DNA of 64,000 bases from Planococcus antarcticus DSM 14505. GTDB lineage: Bacteria; Bacillota; Bacilli; Bacillales_A; Planococcaceae. This document shows positions 37,120 through 46,099 of this stretch, one piece after another (the stretch's first letter is position 1; every line of letters starts with the position of its first letter). Under the pieces are notes generated by a model. That model was given only the letters and a program-made list of their open reading frames with translations, searched no databases and had not been told where the DNA came from. Location: NCBI RefSeq assembly GCF_001687565.2, contig NZ_CP016534.2, forward strand, positions 1,802,501 through 1,866,500, in the 5' to 3' direction. The translations under genes were made by a program, and so were the position numbers.

Positions 37120-37629
37120 ATGAAAATCTTACACTGGTTAGACCGGCATATCGAGGAAGTGTTATTGGTTCTTTTTTCCACGGTAATGGTAGCGGTCATT
37201 TTTATGCAAGTGGTCATGAGACAATTCGACAACTCTCTATCTTGGACTGAAGAACTGGCGCGCTATTGCTTTATCTGGCTCGTCTATATCGGCATCAGCT
37301 ACGGAGTAAAAAAAGACAGGCACATCAAAGTGGATGTCCTATTATTGGTATTGAGAAACAAAGGCAAAATCATTTTAACGATTATCGCAAATCTGCTGTT
37401 TCTTGCGTTTGCCGTTTTCGTTATCCGCTACGGCTTTGATATTGCGATGCAATTACTTTCTTTCGGTCAGAAATCTCCAGCCAACCAGATTCCGATGGGG
37501 CTTATCTACCTGGCTACACCAGTCGGCATGGGCTTGACACTCATTCGCTTGGTGCAGAACTTGGTGAAACACATTAAAGCGCTAATGCATGAAATGAAAC
37601 AAGACAAGAAAGTCGAAAAACTAGGGTAA
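37120..37629 (+). CDS. dctQ: TRAP transporter small membrane subunit (DctQ)
   Basis: The 169-residue protein has four membrane segments, the typical DctQ pattern, with SWTEELARYCFIWLVYIG after the first two strands of the family motif and GVKKDRHIKVD after segment two. It bridges the binding protein and the large subunit. ATG at 37120 follows AAAGGAGA; a TTG 18 bases upstream lies before that site and is rejected. Confidence 0.9.
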   Translation: MKILHWLDRHIEEVLLVLFSTVMVAVIFMQVVMRQFDNSLSWTEELARYCFIWLVYIGISYGVKKDRHIKVDVLLLVLRNKGKIILTIIANLLFLAFAVFVIRYGFDIAMQLLSFGQKSPANQIPMGLIYLATPVGMGLTLIRLVQNLVKHIKALMHEMKQDKKVEKLG

Positions 37630-37661
37630 GCCCGGAATGAAACATCTAGGAGGTTTATAGA

Positions 37662-38936
37662 ATGACTATTGCAGTGTTATTTGGCAGCTTTGCGCTTTTG
37701 CTGATTCTGACGGTGCCAATCGGTATCGCAATCGGTTTATCAACACTTATCACAATTATGTACACCGGCAGCTTACCGGTTGAATTCTTGGCGAAAGAAT
37801 TGATCACTTCGGTCGATTCCTTCCCGTTGATGGCTGTGCCATTCTTTATTCTTGCCGGTGAAATCATGGGCAAAGGCGGCATTTCCGAACGTCTCTTTAA
37901 TGTAGCGAACGCCCTTGTCGGTAACAGAACCGGCGGCTTCGCTATTGCGACAATCATCACGTGTATGTTCTTTGCTGCCATTTCTGGTTCTGGCCCCGCT
38001 ACAGTTGCGGCAATCGGTGGAATTATGATTCCTGCCATGGTACGCCAAGGTTATGACATCAAATTCGCAACAGCTACCGTAGCGGCAGCCGGCTCGATCG
38101 GCGTTATCATCCCGCCGAGTATCCCAATGGTTATCTACGGGGTAACCGGAAGCGTTTCAATCGGTGATCTTTTCATCGCTGGTATCATCCCGGGGATTCT
38201 TGTCGGTCTATCAATGATCGCGTGGGCTTATTTTTATTCGAAGAGCAAAGGCTATAAAGGCCTTGATGAAAAAACGTCATTGAAAAAAATCGCACTCGCT
38301 TTCTGGGATGCGAAATGGGCATTGCTCATTCCTGTCATCATCTTAGGCGGTATTTACGGCGGTATTTTCACGCCGACAGAAGCTGCGGTTATTGCAGTTG
38401 TTTATGGCTTATTCGCAGCGATGGTCCTTTACCGCGCCTTGAAAATCCGTGATTTACCGAAAGTCATCATCGATTCAGCATTGACGACAGCGACTGTGCT
38501 GATCATCGTCGGAACAGCCAATGCTTTCGGTCGCTTATTAACAATCGAGCAAGTGCCGGTCCAAATTGCCGATGCGCTATTGTCGATTTCCACAAACCAG
38601 TACGTCATCATCCTGTTGATCATGTTGTTATTATTGGTTGTCGGTATGTTCATGGATACACTCGCCGCTATCATCATTTTGACGCCGATCTTGCTGCCGA
38701 TTGCGATTGAAATCGGTTATGACCCGGTCCATTTCGGTATCCTGATGGTCGTCAACTTGGCAATCGGCTTCTTCACGCCGCCGGTTGGGGTTAACTTATT
38801 CGTCGCTTCCGGAATTTCTGGCGTTTCCATCGAATCGCTGTCGCGTGCCGTATTGCCGTTTGTCATTTCAATGCTGATCACGCTATTGTTCCTGACATTC
38901 GTTCCGGCTATCACGATGCTCTTCATTCCAGAATAA
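37662..38936 (+). CDS. dctM: TRAP transporter large permease subunit (DctM)
   Basis: The 424-residue protein has about 12 membrane segments and matches DctM in length. Family stretches include FPLMAVPFFILAGEIMGKGG, AAISGSGPATVAAIGG, IGVIIPPSIPMVIYG and GFFTPPVGVNLFVASG. It carries out Na+-driven uptake of the acid delivered by DctP. It begins 32 bases after dctQ with AGGAGG upstream. The KDG kinase gene follows after 36 bases. Confidence 0.93.
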   Translation: MTIAVLFGSFALLLILTVPIGIAIGLSTLITIMYTGSLPVEFLAKELITSVDSFPLMAVPFFILAGEIMGKGGISERLFNVANALVGNRTGGFAIATIITCMFFAAISGSGPATVAAIGGIMIPAMVRQGYDIKFATATVAAAGSIGVIIPPSIPMVIYGVTGSVSIGDLFIAGIIPGILVGLSMIAWAYFYSKSKGYKGLDEKTSLKKIALAFWDAKWALLIPVIILGGIYGGIFTPTEAAVIAVVYGLFAAMVLYRALKIRDLPKVIIDSALTTATVLIIVGTANAFGRLLTIEQVPVQIADALLSISTNQYVIILLIMLLLLVVGMFMDTLAAIIILTPILLPIAIEIGYDPVHFGILMVVNLAIGFFTPPVGVNLFVASGISGVSIESLSRAVLPFVISMLITLLFLTFVPAITMLFIPE

Positions 38937-38972
38937 TAAAATTCGGAAAACCGATTGAGAAGGTTGTGTCTT

Positions 38973-39938
38973 ATGAAAAAATCAGAAGTTTTTACATTTG
39001 GCGAAACGATGGTGCTGTTCCAGCCCGAGCAGATGCTGCCGCTAGAATACATCCACCAGTTTCCGAAAAAAATCGGGGGAGCGGAATCAAATGTCGCCAT
39101 TGGCCTCACCAGACTCGGCCATTCGGTTTCTTGGTTCAGTAAACTGGGCAACGACCCGTTTGGCCGCTTTGTGCTGAAAAGTGTACGCGGAGAAGGTGTC
39201 GACGTCTCGTCTTGCCTGCTGACAGATAATGCACCAACGGGCCTTCTGTTCAAAGAACAATTATCACCGGAGGACATGAACGTCTATTATTACCGGAAAG
39301 GATCCGCCGCTAGCATGATGCAACCGGAAGAACTGGACGCCGAGGCAATCGCCGCAGCGCGCATCTTGCATATCAGTGGGATCACACCAGCGCTCAGCGA
39401 ATCAGCCTTCGCGACTGTTATGAAAGCGATCGATATCGCAAAACGCAACGGCATAACAATCGTATTCGATCCGAACCTGCGGCTGAAGCTGTGGAGTGCC
39501 GAACAAGCGAAAAAGATATTCAATGAAATCGCTGCAACTGCTGATGTCATTTTGCCTGGACTCGACGAAGGCCAACTAATGACCGGCGAAACGGATGTCA
39601 AAGCAGTAGCAGAGAAACTCGCTGGAGACAGTGAAAAAATCATTGTCATTAAACTTGGTGATAAAGGTGCTTACCTGCATGCGAATGATCAGAAGGCTTA
39701 TATCGAAGGCTTTCCGGTAGATTCCGTGGTAGACCCTGTCGGAGCGGGAGACGGCTTTGCCGCTGGAGTCATCAGTGGACTCTTGCGCGAAGAACCGCTT
39801 GAACAGGCTGTCCGCCGCGCCAACGCAATAGGTGCAATGGTGGTTGGTGTCAGCGGTGACATCGAAGGGCTGCCGACATTTGAAGCAGTCGAGCGTTTCA
39901 TGAAGCCGGCTGGTGCAAACCGCGATGTAAAACGCTAA
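38973..39938 (+). CDS. kdgK: PfkB-family 2-dehydro-3-deoxygluconokinase
   Basis: The 321-residue PfkB carbohydrate kinase has the N-terminal GGAESNVAIGLTRLG signature and the C-terminal DPVGAGDGFAAG with the catalytic Asp. Followed directly by a KDPG aldolase gene, it is most likely KdgK, phosphorylating KDG to KDPG with ATP. As the same block has a galactonate dehydratase, it may also or instead take the C4 epimer KDGal. ATG at 38973 has AGAAGG upstream. Confidence 0.85.
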   Translation: MKKSEVFTFGETMVLFQPEQMLPLEYIHQFPKKIGGAESNVAIGLTRLGHSVSWFSKLGNDPFGRFVLKSVRGEGVDVSSCLLTDNAPTGLLFKEQLSPEDMNVYYYRKGSAASMMQPEELDAEAIAAARILHISGITPALSESAFATVMKAIDIAKRNGITIVFDPNLRLKLWSAEQAKKIFNEIAATADVILPGLDEGQLMTGETDVKAVAEKLAGDSEKIIVIKLGDKGAYLHANDQKAYIEGFPVDSVVDPVGAGDGFAAGVISGLLREEPLEQAVRRANAIGAMVVGVSGDIEGLPTFEAVERFMKPAGANRDVKR

Positions 39939-39956
39939 ACAGAGGAGGAAGCAACC

Positions 39957-40601
39957 ATGAAAAAATGGGAAAACCTTATCCGCCTGAAAGAATCGGGACT
40001 CATCGCAGTCATCCGTAAACCAAAACCATCACAGATTCACCACATCGCGGAAGCGCTTATCGAAGGTGGAACCGGAGCCCTTGAAATCACATTGGACACT
40101 CCGGGTGCACTCGGCATGATTCGTGAACTGAAAGAAAAGTTCGGTGATCGCGTACTTGTCGGCGCCGGCACCGTTCTTGACGCACCATCTGCAAAAATGG
40201 CAATCGATGCCGGGTCGGACTTTATCTTCTGCCCAAGCTTCGACATCGAAACCATTCAGATGGCTAACCGCTACGGACGCATCTCAATCCCCGGAGTCAT
40301 GACACCAACGGAAATCGTCAACGCCTATTCTGCAGGGGCCGACCTATTGAAAATTTTTCCGGGTGGGGCACTAGGAGAAGCCTATATCAAAGATCTACAA
40401 GGCCCACTTGGCCACATTCCGATGATGCCGACGGGCGGCGTGTCGCTCGAAAACGTCGAAGTGTTCATCAAAAATGGTGCAGTTGCCGTCGGAGTTGGCG
40501 GCTCTCTTATCGACAGCAAAGCGATCGCAGAAGAACGCTACGAAGTATTGACCGACATCTCCCGCCAATTTATCGAAAAAATCAAAAAAGCTAGAAGCTA
40601 A
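39957..40601 (+). CDS. eda: KDPG (2-keto-3-deoxy-6-phosphogluconate) aldolase
   Basis: The 214-residue class I aldolase has the catalytic base Glu43 in ALEITLDTPG and the Schiff-base Lys132 in DLLKIFPGG; both match E45 and K133 of E. coli Eda. It splits KDPG, or the galacto epimer, into pyruvate and glyceraldehyde 3-phosphate. It starts 16 bases after kdgK behind AGAGGAGG, so the two are co-transcribed. Confidence 0.93.
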   Translation: MKKWENLIRLKESGLIAVIRKPKPSQIHHIAEALIEGGTGALEITLDTPGALGMIRELKEKFGDRVLVGAGTVLDAPSAKMAIDAGSDFIFCPSFDIETIQMANRYGRISIPGVMTPTEIVNAYSAGADLLKIFPGGALGEAYIKDLQGPLGHIPMMPTGGVSLENVEVFIKNGAVAVGVGGSLIDSKAIAEERYEVLTDISRQFIEKIKKARS

Positions 40602-40609
40602 CTACACTA

Positions 40610-40905
40610 ACGCCAGCGTTTGTTTGTCATTAGCAGAAGTTGAACATAAATTCAATAACCGATATTCCGCAAAATAGCGGGCTTGCGCTGTGCTAACTCA
40701 AAACCCGTGCTCCTGCATCGCTAAGCTGCTTCGTCGCAAACAGATCAGGCAAATTGCAGTTGGTCAATTCGCTCACTGCGGGAGCAGTGACGGAGCACAG
40801 CGATGGAGCTACATGTGGCGAAGACCCTAGGAGCGAAGCAACGATGAGGCTGTGGGCATGTCCGCGGAAAGCGTCCACCTTGAGCGATTTCATTTAAAAA
40901 CGATG
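40610..40905. repeat. Copy D of the dispersed repeat, between eda and dgoD
   Basis: The stretch holds GTGCTCCTGCATCGCTAAGC followed by GCTTCGTCGCAAAC, identical in pattern to copy A, and GGAAAGCGTCCACCTTGAGCG, resembling its outer arm. GATATTCCGCAAA is shared with copy at 55052. An open frame joined to dgoD runs through it from 40852 but has no start signal. Confidence 0.6.
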
Positions 40906-40950
40906 AAACAACATCAAGTCAATCAACCAAAAGAAACGAGGGGTTTTATT

Positions 40951-42099
40951 GTGAAGATCACGAAGCTGGAAACATTTATTGTTCCACCGAGATGGCTGTT
41001 TTTAAAAATTGAAACCGACGAAGGGATTGTCGGTTGGGGAGAACCAGTTGTTGAAGGCCGCGCAGCTACAGTAGAAGCTGCAGTTCACGAACTCAGCGAT
41101 TACTTGATCGGCAAAGACCCGCGCCGCATTGAAGACCTGTGGCAAACTATGTACCGTTCTGGCTTTTATCGCGGGGGCCCGATTTTGATGAGCGCCATCG
41201 CCGGAATCGACCAGGCGCTATGGGATATCAAAGGGAAGTACCATAATGCACCGATTTCGGAATTGATGGGTGGAGCAGTTCGCGATTCGGTCCGCGTGTA
41301 CTCTTGGATTGGAGGAGACCGTCCGAATGATGTAGGCACCGCTGCCAAAGAGGCTGTTAGAGCTGGATTCACTGCCGTGAAAATGAACGGAACAGAGGAA
41401 CTCCAATACATCGATTCGTATGAGAAAGTCGACCAGGCGGTTGCGCGCATCGCGGCAGTCCGTGAAGAGGTGGGCAAGTATATCGGCATCGGCATTGATT
41501 TCCATGGTCGTGTACATAAACCGATGGCAAAAATCCTCGTCAAAGAGCTCGAGCAATTCCGCCCGATGTTCATCGAAGAACCAGTGTTGCCGGAAAACAA
41601 TGAAGCTCTGCGGGAAATTGCACATATCACTAATATTCCGATTGCGACAGGTGAGCGCATGTTCTCGAAATGGGATTTCAAAAAAATACTGTCTGACGGC
41701 TATGTCGACATCATTCAGCCCGATTTGTCGCATGCTGGCGGAATCACTGAATGCAAAAAAATCTTTGCGATGGCAGAAGCCTATGATGTCGCCGTTGCGC
41801 CACATTGCCCGCTGGGTCCGATTGCGCTGGCGTCTTGCTTGCAGGTCGATGCCACATCGCATAACGTCTTTATTCAAGAACAGAGCCTCGGCATCCATTA
41901 CAACAAGGGCAGCGATCTTCTTGATTACTTGAACGATAAGACGGTTTTCGAATACAAGGACGGCTATGTCGATATGCTGCAAAATGCCGGTCTGGGTATT
42001 TCCATCAATGAAGACTTTGTTCGCGAACAAGCAAAAATCGGCCACAACTGGAAAAATCCCGTTTGGCGCCATAAAGATGGCACGATCGCTGAATGGTAA
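40951..42099 (+). CDS. dgoD: D-galactonate dehydratase
   Basis: The 382-residue enolase-superfamily protein closely follows E. coli Dgo[16 protein letters not shown] near the N-terminus, [19 protein letters not shown], the catalytic DFHGR, metal-site FIEEPV and [13 protein letters not shown], and [11 protein letters not shown] at the end. It removes water from D-galactonate to give 2-keto-3-deoxy-galactonate. GTG at 40951 follows GAGGGG and gives the normal N-terminus MKITKLETF; in-frame codons upstream belong to the repeat. Confidence 0.93.
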   Translation: MKITKLETFIVPPRWLFLKIETDEGIVGWGEPVVEGRAATVEAAVHELSDYLIGKDPRRIEDLWQTMYRSGFYRGGPILMSAIAGIDQALWDIKGKYHNAPISELMGGAVRDSVRVYSWIGGDRPNDVGTAAKEAVRAGFTAVKMNGTEELQYIDSYEKVDQAVARIAAVREEVGKYIGIGIDFHGRVHKPMAKILVKELEQFRPMFIEEPVLPENNEALREIAHITNIPIATGERMFSKWDFKKILSDGYVDIIQPDLSHAGGITECKKIFAMAEAYDVAVAPHCPLGPIALASCLQVDATSHNVFIQEQSLGIHYNKGSDLLDYLNDKTVFEYKDGYVDMLQNAGLGISINEDFVREQAKIGHNWKNPVWRHKDGTIAEW

Positions 42100-42136
42100 A
42101 TAGTGAAGAGAATTGAAGATTGAAGGAGAGAACAAA

Positions 42137-43132
42137 ATGAGCCCATTTAAAGTGGTCGTCACTGATTATGAATACAGCACATTTGCCCCAGAAAGGGTTG
42201 TTTTCGATAAACTCGGCATCGAGCTGACTTTTGAACAATGTAATACAGAAGACGACGTTATCGCAACTTGTAAAGATGCAGATGCGTTGATTAATCAGTA
42301 CGCGCCGATCACAGGCAAAGTTATCGAACAGCTTGATAATTGTAAAGTCATTTCTCGTTATGGTGTCGGCTTTAACACGATTGACGTCGATGCAGCCACT
42401 GCAAAAGGCATTATCGTTGCCAACGTCACTGATTACTGCCTTGATGAAGTATCAAACCACACAATGGCGTTGCTGTTATCGTTCGCGCGTAAAGTGACGC
42501 TTTTGAACAACTCAGTGAAAAATGGCGTCTGGGATTTTAAAGTTGCCGTGCCGATTTATCGTCTCCAAGGGAAGACGCTCGGCCTTATAGGCTTTGGTAA
42601 TATCCCGCAGACAGTTGCTAAAAAAGCGAAAGCATTTGACTTAAACGTTATTGCTTATGATCCATTCGTGGCGCCGGAAGTAGCTGCTGCACGAAACGTC
42701 GAATTGGTAACGCTCGAAAAACTTTGCCAGCACTCTGATTACCTTTCTATCCATGTGCCGCTCAATGAGCAGACAGAAGGGATGATAAGCCGGAAAGAGT
42801 TCGCTATGATGAAAAAAGAAGCGTTCATCATCAACACGGCTCGCGGGCCGATCATCGATGAACGGGCATTGATCAGCTCATTGCAAGCAGGAGAAATTGC
42901 CGGCGCAGGCCTCGATGTGCTTGAAACGGAACCGATCGTCGCTGACAATCCGCTGTTGGCAATGGACAATGTCATTCTGAACCCGCATTCTGCGTTTTAT
43001 TCTGTAGAAGCTGAAACAGAGCTGAAACGCAAGACGGCAGAAAATGTTGCCGATGTGCTGTCCGGCTATTATCCAACCTATCTGGTCAATAAAAGCGTCA
43101 AAAATAAAGTAGAATTAAAGAACAAGCTGTAA
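42137..43132 (+). CDS. D-2-hydroxyacid dehydrogenase (CtBP-like, NAD-dependent)
   Basis: The 331-residue protein has substrate-domain residues SRYGVGFNTIDVDAA, the nucleotide loop LGLIGFGNIPQ, and catalytic residues Arg in NTARGPIIDE, Glu in LDVLETEP and His in NPHSAFYS. It reduces a 2-keto acid to the D-2-hydroxy acid or the reverse. In this block it could link 2-keto-aldonates to aldonates, but the substrate is not shown. TGAAGGAGAG precedes the ATG, 37 bases after dgoD. Confidence 0.88.
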   Translation: MSPFKVVVTDYEYSTFAPERVVFDKLGIELTFEQCNTEDDVIATCKDADALINQYAPITGKVIEQLDNCKVISRYGVGFNTIDVDAATAKGIIVANVTDYCLDEVSNHTMALLLSFARKVTLLNNSVKNGVWDFKVAVPIYRLQGKTLGLIGFGNIPQTVAKKAKAFDLNVIAYDPFVAPEVAAARNVELVTLEKLCQHSDYLSIHVPLNEQTEGMISRKEFAMMKKEAFIINTARGPIIDERALISSLQAGEIAGAGLDVLETEPIVADNPLLAMDNVILNPHSAFYSVEAETELKRKTAENVADVLSGYYPTYLVNKSVKNKVELKNKL

Positions 43133-43149
43133 AAAAAGGAGGAATTTCC

Positions 43150-43416
43150 ATGGAGAAAAGTGTATCGAAAGACATTACCGTCGATATTTCGGATAAGACG
43201 ACGATCGTCGAAGTCAGCAAAGCAACGCAGAAATATCAGTCGGAGATTTACCTAAAAAAATCAGTCAACGGCACGCCTTACGAAATCAATCTGAAAAGTT
43301 TCCTCGGCCTTATCACGCTGCAATTGCGCAACGGCGACGAACTCAATATCCGCACGGTCGGTGAAGATGCAGAAGAAGCGATGGCAGACGTCGTTTCCTA
43401 TTTAAGCCAGACATAA
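43150..43416 (+). CDS. HPr/Crh-like protein lacking the active-site histidine
   Basis: The 88-residue protein aligns with HPr and Crh along its length: SEIYLKKSVNG, EINLKSFLGLITLQL, GDELNIRTVGEDAEEAM. The Ser at residue 50 sits where regulatory Ser46 is found in HPr. The region that should hold GLHARP with His15 reads DISDKTTIVEV, with no histidine and a few residues fewer. So it cannot pass phosphate in the PTS but might be a target of HPr kinase, as Crh is. AAGGAGG precedes the ATG and rpiA follows after 13 bases. Confidence 0.75.
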   Translation: MEKSVSKDITVDISDKTTIVEVSKATQKYQSEIYLKKSVNGTPYEINLKSFLGLITLQLRNGDELNIRTVGEDAEEAMADVVSYLSQT

Positions 43417-43429
43417 GGAGGCGTTTAAG

Positions 43430-44128
43430 GTGGTAGAAAATCAGGATCTGTACAAAAAAGCTGCAGCTGAAAAAGCTGTGGAATACGTCGAAGACGGCAT
43501 GGTTCTCGGACTCGGTTCCGGTACAACCGTCTACTGGCTGCTAAAACGTCTTGGTGCACTCGTCGATCAGGGCCTCAACATCAAAGGCATTCCGTCATCG
43601 CTTCGGACAGAAGGCTGGGCGAAGGAATTCGGCATTCCGCTGACCGATTTCTCTGAAGTAGAACAGCTCGATTTAGCAATTGACGGAGCGGATGAAATCG
43701 ATCCGGATTTCCAACTCACAAAAGGCGGAGGCGGTTCGCTCGTTCGCGAGAAGCTCGTCAATGCGCATGCCAAACAAGTCATAATTATCGCGGATCAGTC
43801 GAAGATGGTCGCTTGTCTTGGCAGCTTTGCGTTGCCGGTGGAAATAGTTCAGTTTGCTTGGCAGCGTACGGTTGACAAAATTGAGGCTTTCGGGGCTAAG
43901 TCGGTCTTGCGGGTGCGGGACGGTGAGGTCTTCGTGTCGAACAACGGCAATTATATCCTCGATTGTGCATTCGAGTCTATTGAGGATCCGAAAGTCTTGC
44001 ATAACGAGCTCAAGCTTCTTTTAGGCGTCGTTGAGACCGGTTTGTTTATCGACATGACCGACCGAGTAATCCTAGCAGGGCCTGGAGGGGCACAGGTGAT
44101 TAACAAAAACGAAGATGATTCGGTTTAG
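43430..44128 (+). CDS. rpiA: Ribose-5-phosphate isomerase A
   Basis: The 232-residue protein has the RpiA motifs GLGSGTTVYWLL, AIDGADEIDPDFQL, KGGGGSLVREKLV (with the active-site Glu) and IADQSKMV. It interconverts ribulose 5-phosphate and ribose 5-phosphate. Together with the short Gnd enzyme it would carry 6-phosphogluconate into pentose phosphates. GTG follows AAGGAGG with 8-base spacing, 13 bases after the HPr-like gene. Confidence 0.93.
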   Translation: MVENQDLYKKAAAEKAVEYVEDGMVLGLGSGTTVYWLLKRLGALVDQGLNIKGIPSSLRTEGWAKEFGIPLTDFSEVEQLDLAIDGADEIDPDFQLTKGGGGSLVREKLVNAHAKQVIIIADQSKMVACLGSFALPVEIVQFAWQRTVDKIEAFGAKSVLRVRDGEVFVSNNGNYILDCAFESIEDPKVLHNELKLLLGVVETGLFIDMTDRVILAGPGGAQVINKNEDDSV

Positions 44129-44316
44129 CAATGTACTTGGTCAATAAAAGAACGTTCGTCAAGTGTCTTGGGGGACATTTAGGGACTCTCTTTTCCAATT
44201 CGTTACCCTATAAAAAAAACAATTCGAAAGGAACTTAGCTATGTACAAAAATTGAATTAGGATAATCCGAAAAAAGCGAAAAAAGGGCGACTGAATCTGA
44301 CAACTGATATGTTTAC

Positions 44317-44373
44317 AAAAAAGGGACGCGCAAATCAGCACTATAAAAAGGGCATTATGTGCGAGTCCTTTTT
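44317..44373 (+). terminator. Probable terminator downstream of the sugar-acid block
   Basis: AAAAAAGGGACGCGCA can pair, with a few mismatches, with TGTGCGAGTCCTTTTTT; a T run closes it. It lies about 190 bases after rpiA. The rest of 44129-44590 holds no gene I can support. Confidence 0.65.
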
Positions 44374-44590
44374 TCATTGAATATTAGCTCGGACAATCTG
44401 CGGACATCTTATGAAATTTTTCTTTATCCCTTTTTCCAATAGCTACAATTTGAATAACTTCAATCTCACATTTTTGATAAGTATAGGATTGATATGCAAT
44501 TTTTTAGATGTAAATGAAAGAAAATTCACTAATCTATATACATAGAGTTCTTGAGTTGATATACCAAAATATGGAATAAGAGAAAGAGAG

Positions 44591-44878
44591 ATGGAAATGA
44601 AATATGTTTGGCAGTCGCTACTTGGGGCTGTAGTTATTCATATCCTATACTTCTCTGCTGGAATGGCTGTCGGATATGTCAAAACCATCACTTACAAACC
44701 TAATTTTTCAAACGTCTGGGAAAATGCAGAAAACCTGCCAAGTACAGTGGAATTCGTCTATGCGACTTCTCCTGTTTTGTATGTTGTGACCTTTTTAGCG
44801 ACAGCTATTGTCTGCAACCTACTCCTGGTTGGATACAAGAAACTAGCAACTCATCCTTTACATATGGAGAAACTTTGA
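44591..44878 (+). CDS. Small membrane protein, unknown
   Basis: The 95-residue protein has two hydrophobic segments (about 8-28 and 60-82, the second LYVVTFLATAIVCNLLLVG) with a polar loop between them. AGAAAGAGAG precedes the ATG. Family not recognised. A terminator follows that it shares with the convergent flavoprotein gene. Confidence 0.6.
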   Translation: MEMKYVWQSLLGAVVIHILYFSAGMAVGYVKTITYKPNFSNVWENAENLPSTVEFVYATSPVLYVVTFLATAIVCNLLLVGYKKLATHPLHMEKL

Positions 44879-44963
44879 GCATCTCCAGCTATCGTCAACG
44901 GCTGAATGAAAGCTACATAATTGAAGTTTCTTCAAAAATACAAAAATATTCATTCAACTATAC

Positions 44964-44992
44964 AAAAAAGCTGCCCAAAGGCAGCTTTTTTT
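44964..44992. terminator. Bidirectional terminator between convergent genes
   Basis: AAAAAAGCTGCC and GGCAGCTTTTTT form a perfect stem around CAAA. Poly-A and poly-T flanks allow use from both sides. Confidence 0.9.
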
Positions 44993-46083
44993 CATTCGTA
45001 GAGATCCTTATAGCGTTTCATGAATTTCCGGTCGATGTGCTGCTTGATTTTCCATGGAATCCTGCCATGAAAATGCTGTTCACCATATGACAAGAAAGCT
45101 TCACCTCCACCTGTAGACAGAATGGATACAAACTTTTTTTGTGGATCAAATGGCAACAGCTTATCTTTGGATAGGCTGTTTTTTAAATTCTTCCATAAAA
45201 TCGGACCTTGACGAACAGCGTAGACACCGTTTTTGGCAAGCGTTGGGTAACGGTCGATAGTAATGCAATCTCCGGCACCGAAAATTTCAGGATGCTGAAC
45301 GCTTTGCAACGCTTCGTTAACCAGTAGAAATCCACCCGCATCCGTCGGCAATCCCGCGAGACTGAACAAAGCAACACTTTTGGGCCCTGTCAGCCATAGA
45401 ACATCTGACTGCGGAAACGTTTGGCTGGCACTGGTCGTGACGCTCTGTCCATCGATTGCTTGGATGGAGGTGTGCGGGAAAAAAGCTAAAGCTTTCTTTA
45501 TAGCGATGGCTTCGATTTTCTTCGAGGCTACTGCTCCTTGTCCAATCAATAGAGAAGTGGAACTAAACAGCGTTATGTTGACGGGCAAATCGTGCTGTTT
45601 TCTCCAGGACAGGATGGAAAAGGCCAACTCTACACCCGAAGCGCCACCTCCGACAATCACGGGATGAGCGGAGTCGCGCGTGCGAACTAGCTGATCCGGA
45701 AACCGGTAATTGGGCTTGATCGATGCAGCATGCTCTTCAACGGTCTCTGGGATATCAGTCCGCGAACCGATATCAAACGACACCACATCATAAGGATAAA
45801 CTACACCATCTGAACCCGTTAGCTCTTTTGCTTCCAAGTCGATGGCCATTACTGCATCCTCGGTAAATGTTGCACCAATCTTTTCACAAAGCTTTTTCAG
45901 GTCGATTCGGATATCCTCCAAGCTGTATACACCTTCTGTGTACCCTGAGAACATGCCGGAATAATACTGATAGGGGGAAGAGGAAATTAGTAGAACGCGC
46001 CAATCTTTCGGAGAATCAGTATTCAATTGCTCTAGGCAGTGCAAATGCGCATGTCCGCCTCCCACTAAGACAAGGGTTTTCAT
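44992..46083 (-). CDS. NADH dehydrogenase-like FAD oxidoreductase (SelD-associated type)
   Basis: The 363-residue protein has an N-terminal FAD-binding LVLVGGGHAHLHCLEQL, a second nucleotide loop VIVGGGASGVELAFSIL and the FAD-contact FGAGDCITID near residue 285. GGGHAHLHCL is typical of the flavoprotein found next to or fused to selenophosphate synthetase SelD in other bacteria; no selD is seen here. It probably oxidises NAD(P)H with an unknown acceptor. It lies 17 bases downstream of the CDP-alcohol phosphatidyltransferase gene on the same strand. Confidence 0.82.
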   Translation of the reverse strand: MKTLVLVGGGHAHLHCLEQLNTDSPKDWRVLLISSSPYQYYSGMFSGYTEGVYSLEDIRIDLKKLCEKIGATFTEDAVMAIDLEAKELTGSDGVVYPYDVVSFDIGSRTDIPETVEEHAASIKPNYRFPDQLVRTRDSAHPVIVGGGASGVELAFSILSWRKQHDLPVNITLFSSTSLLIGQGAVASKKIEAIAIKKALAFFPHTSIQAIDGQSVTTSASQTFPQSDVLWLTGPKSVALFSLAGLPTDAGGFLLVNEALQSVQHPEIFGAGDCITIDRYPTLAKNGVYAVRQGPILWKNLKNSLSKDKLLPFDPQKKFVSILSTGGGEAFLSYGEQHFHGRIPWKIKQHIDRKFMKRYKDLYE

Positions 46084-46099
46084 CCTACTTCACTCCCAT

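Noticed and set aside
40852..40950. An in-frame 33-codon extension at the start of dgoD.
   Set aside because: It runs through the dispersed repeat, has no ribosome binding site, and the GTG at 40951 with GAGGGG gives the N-terminus expected for DgoD.
41218..42162. A 314-codon minus-strand frame across the dehydratase gene.
   Set aside because: It lies wholly antisense to dgoD, whose motifs are complete along its length, and has no recognisable domain.
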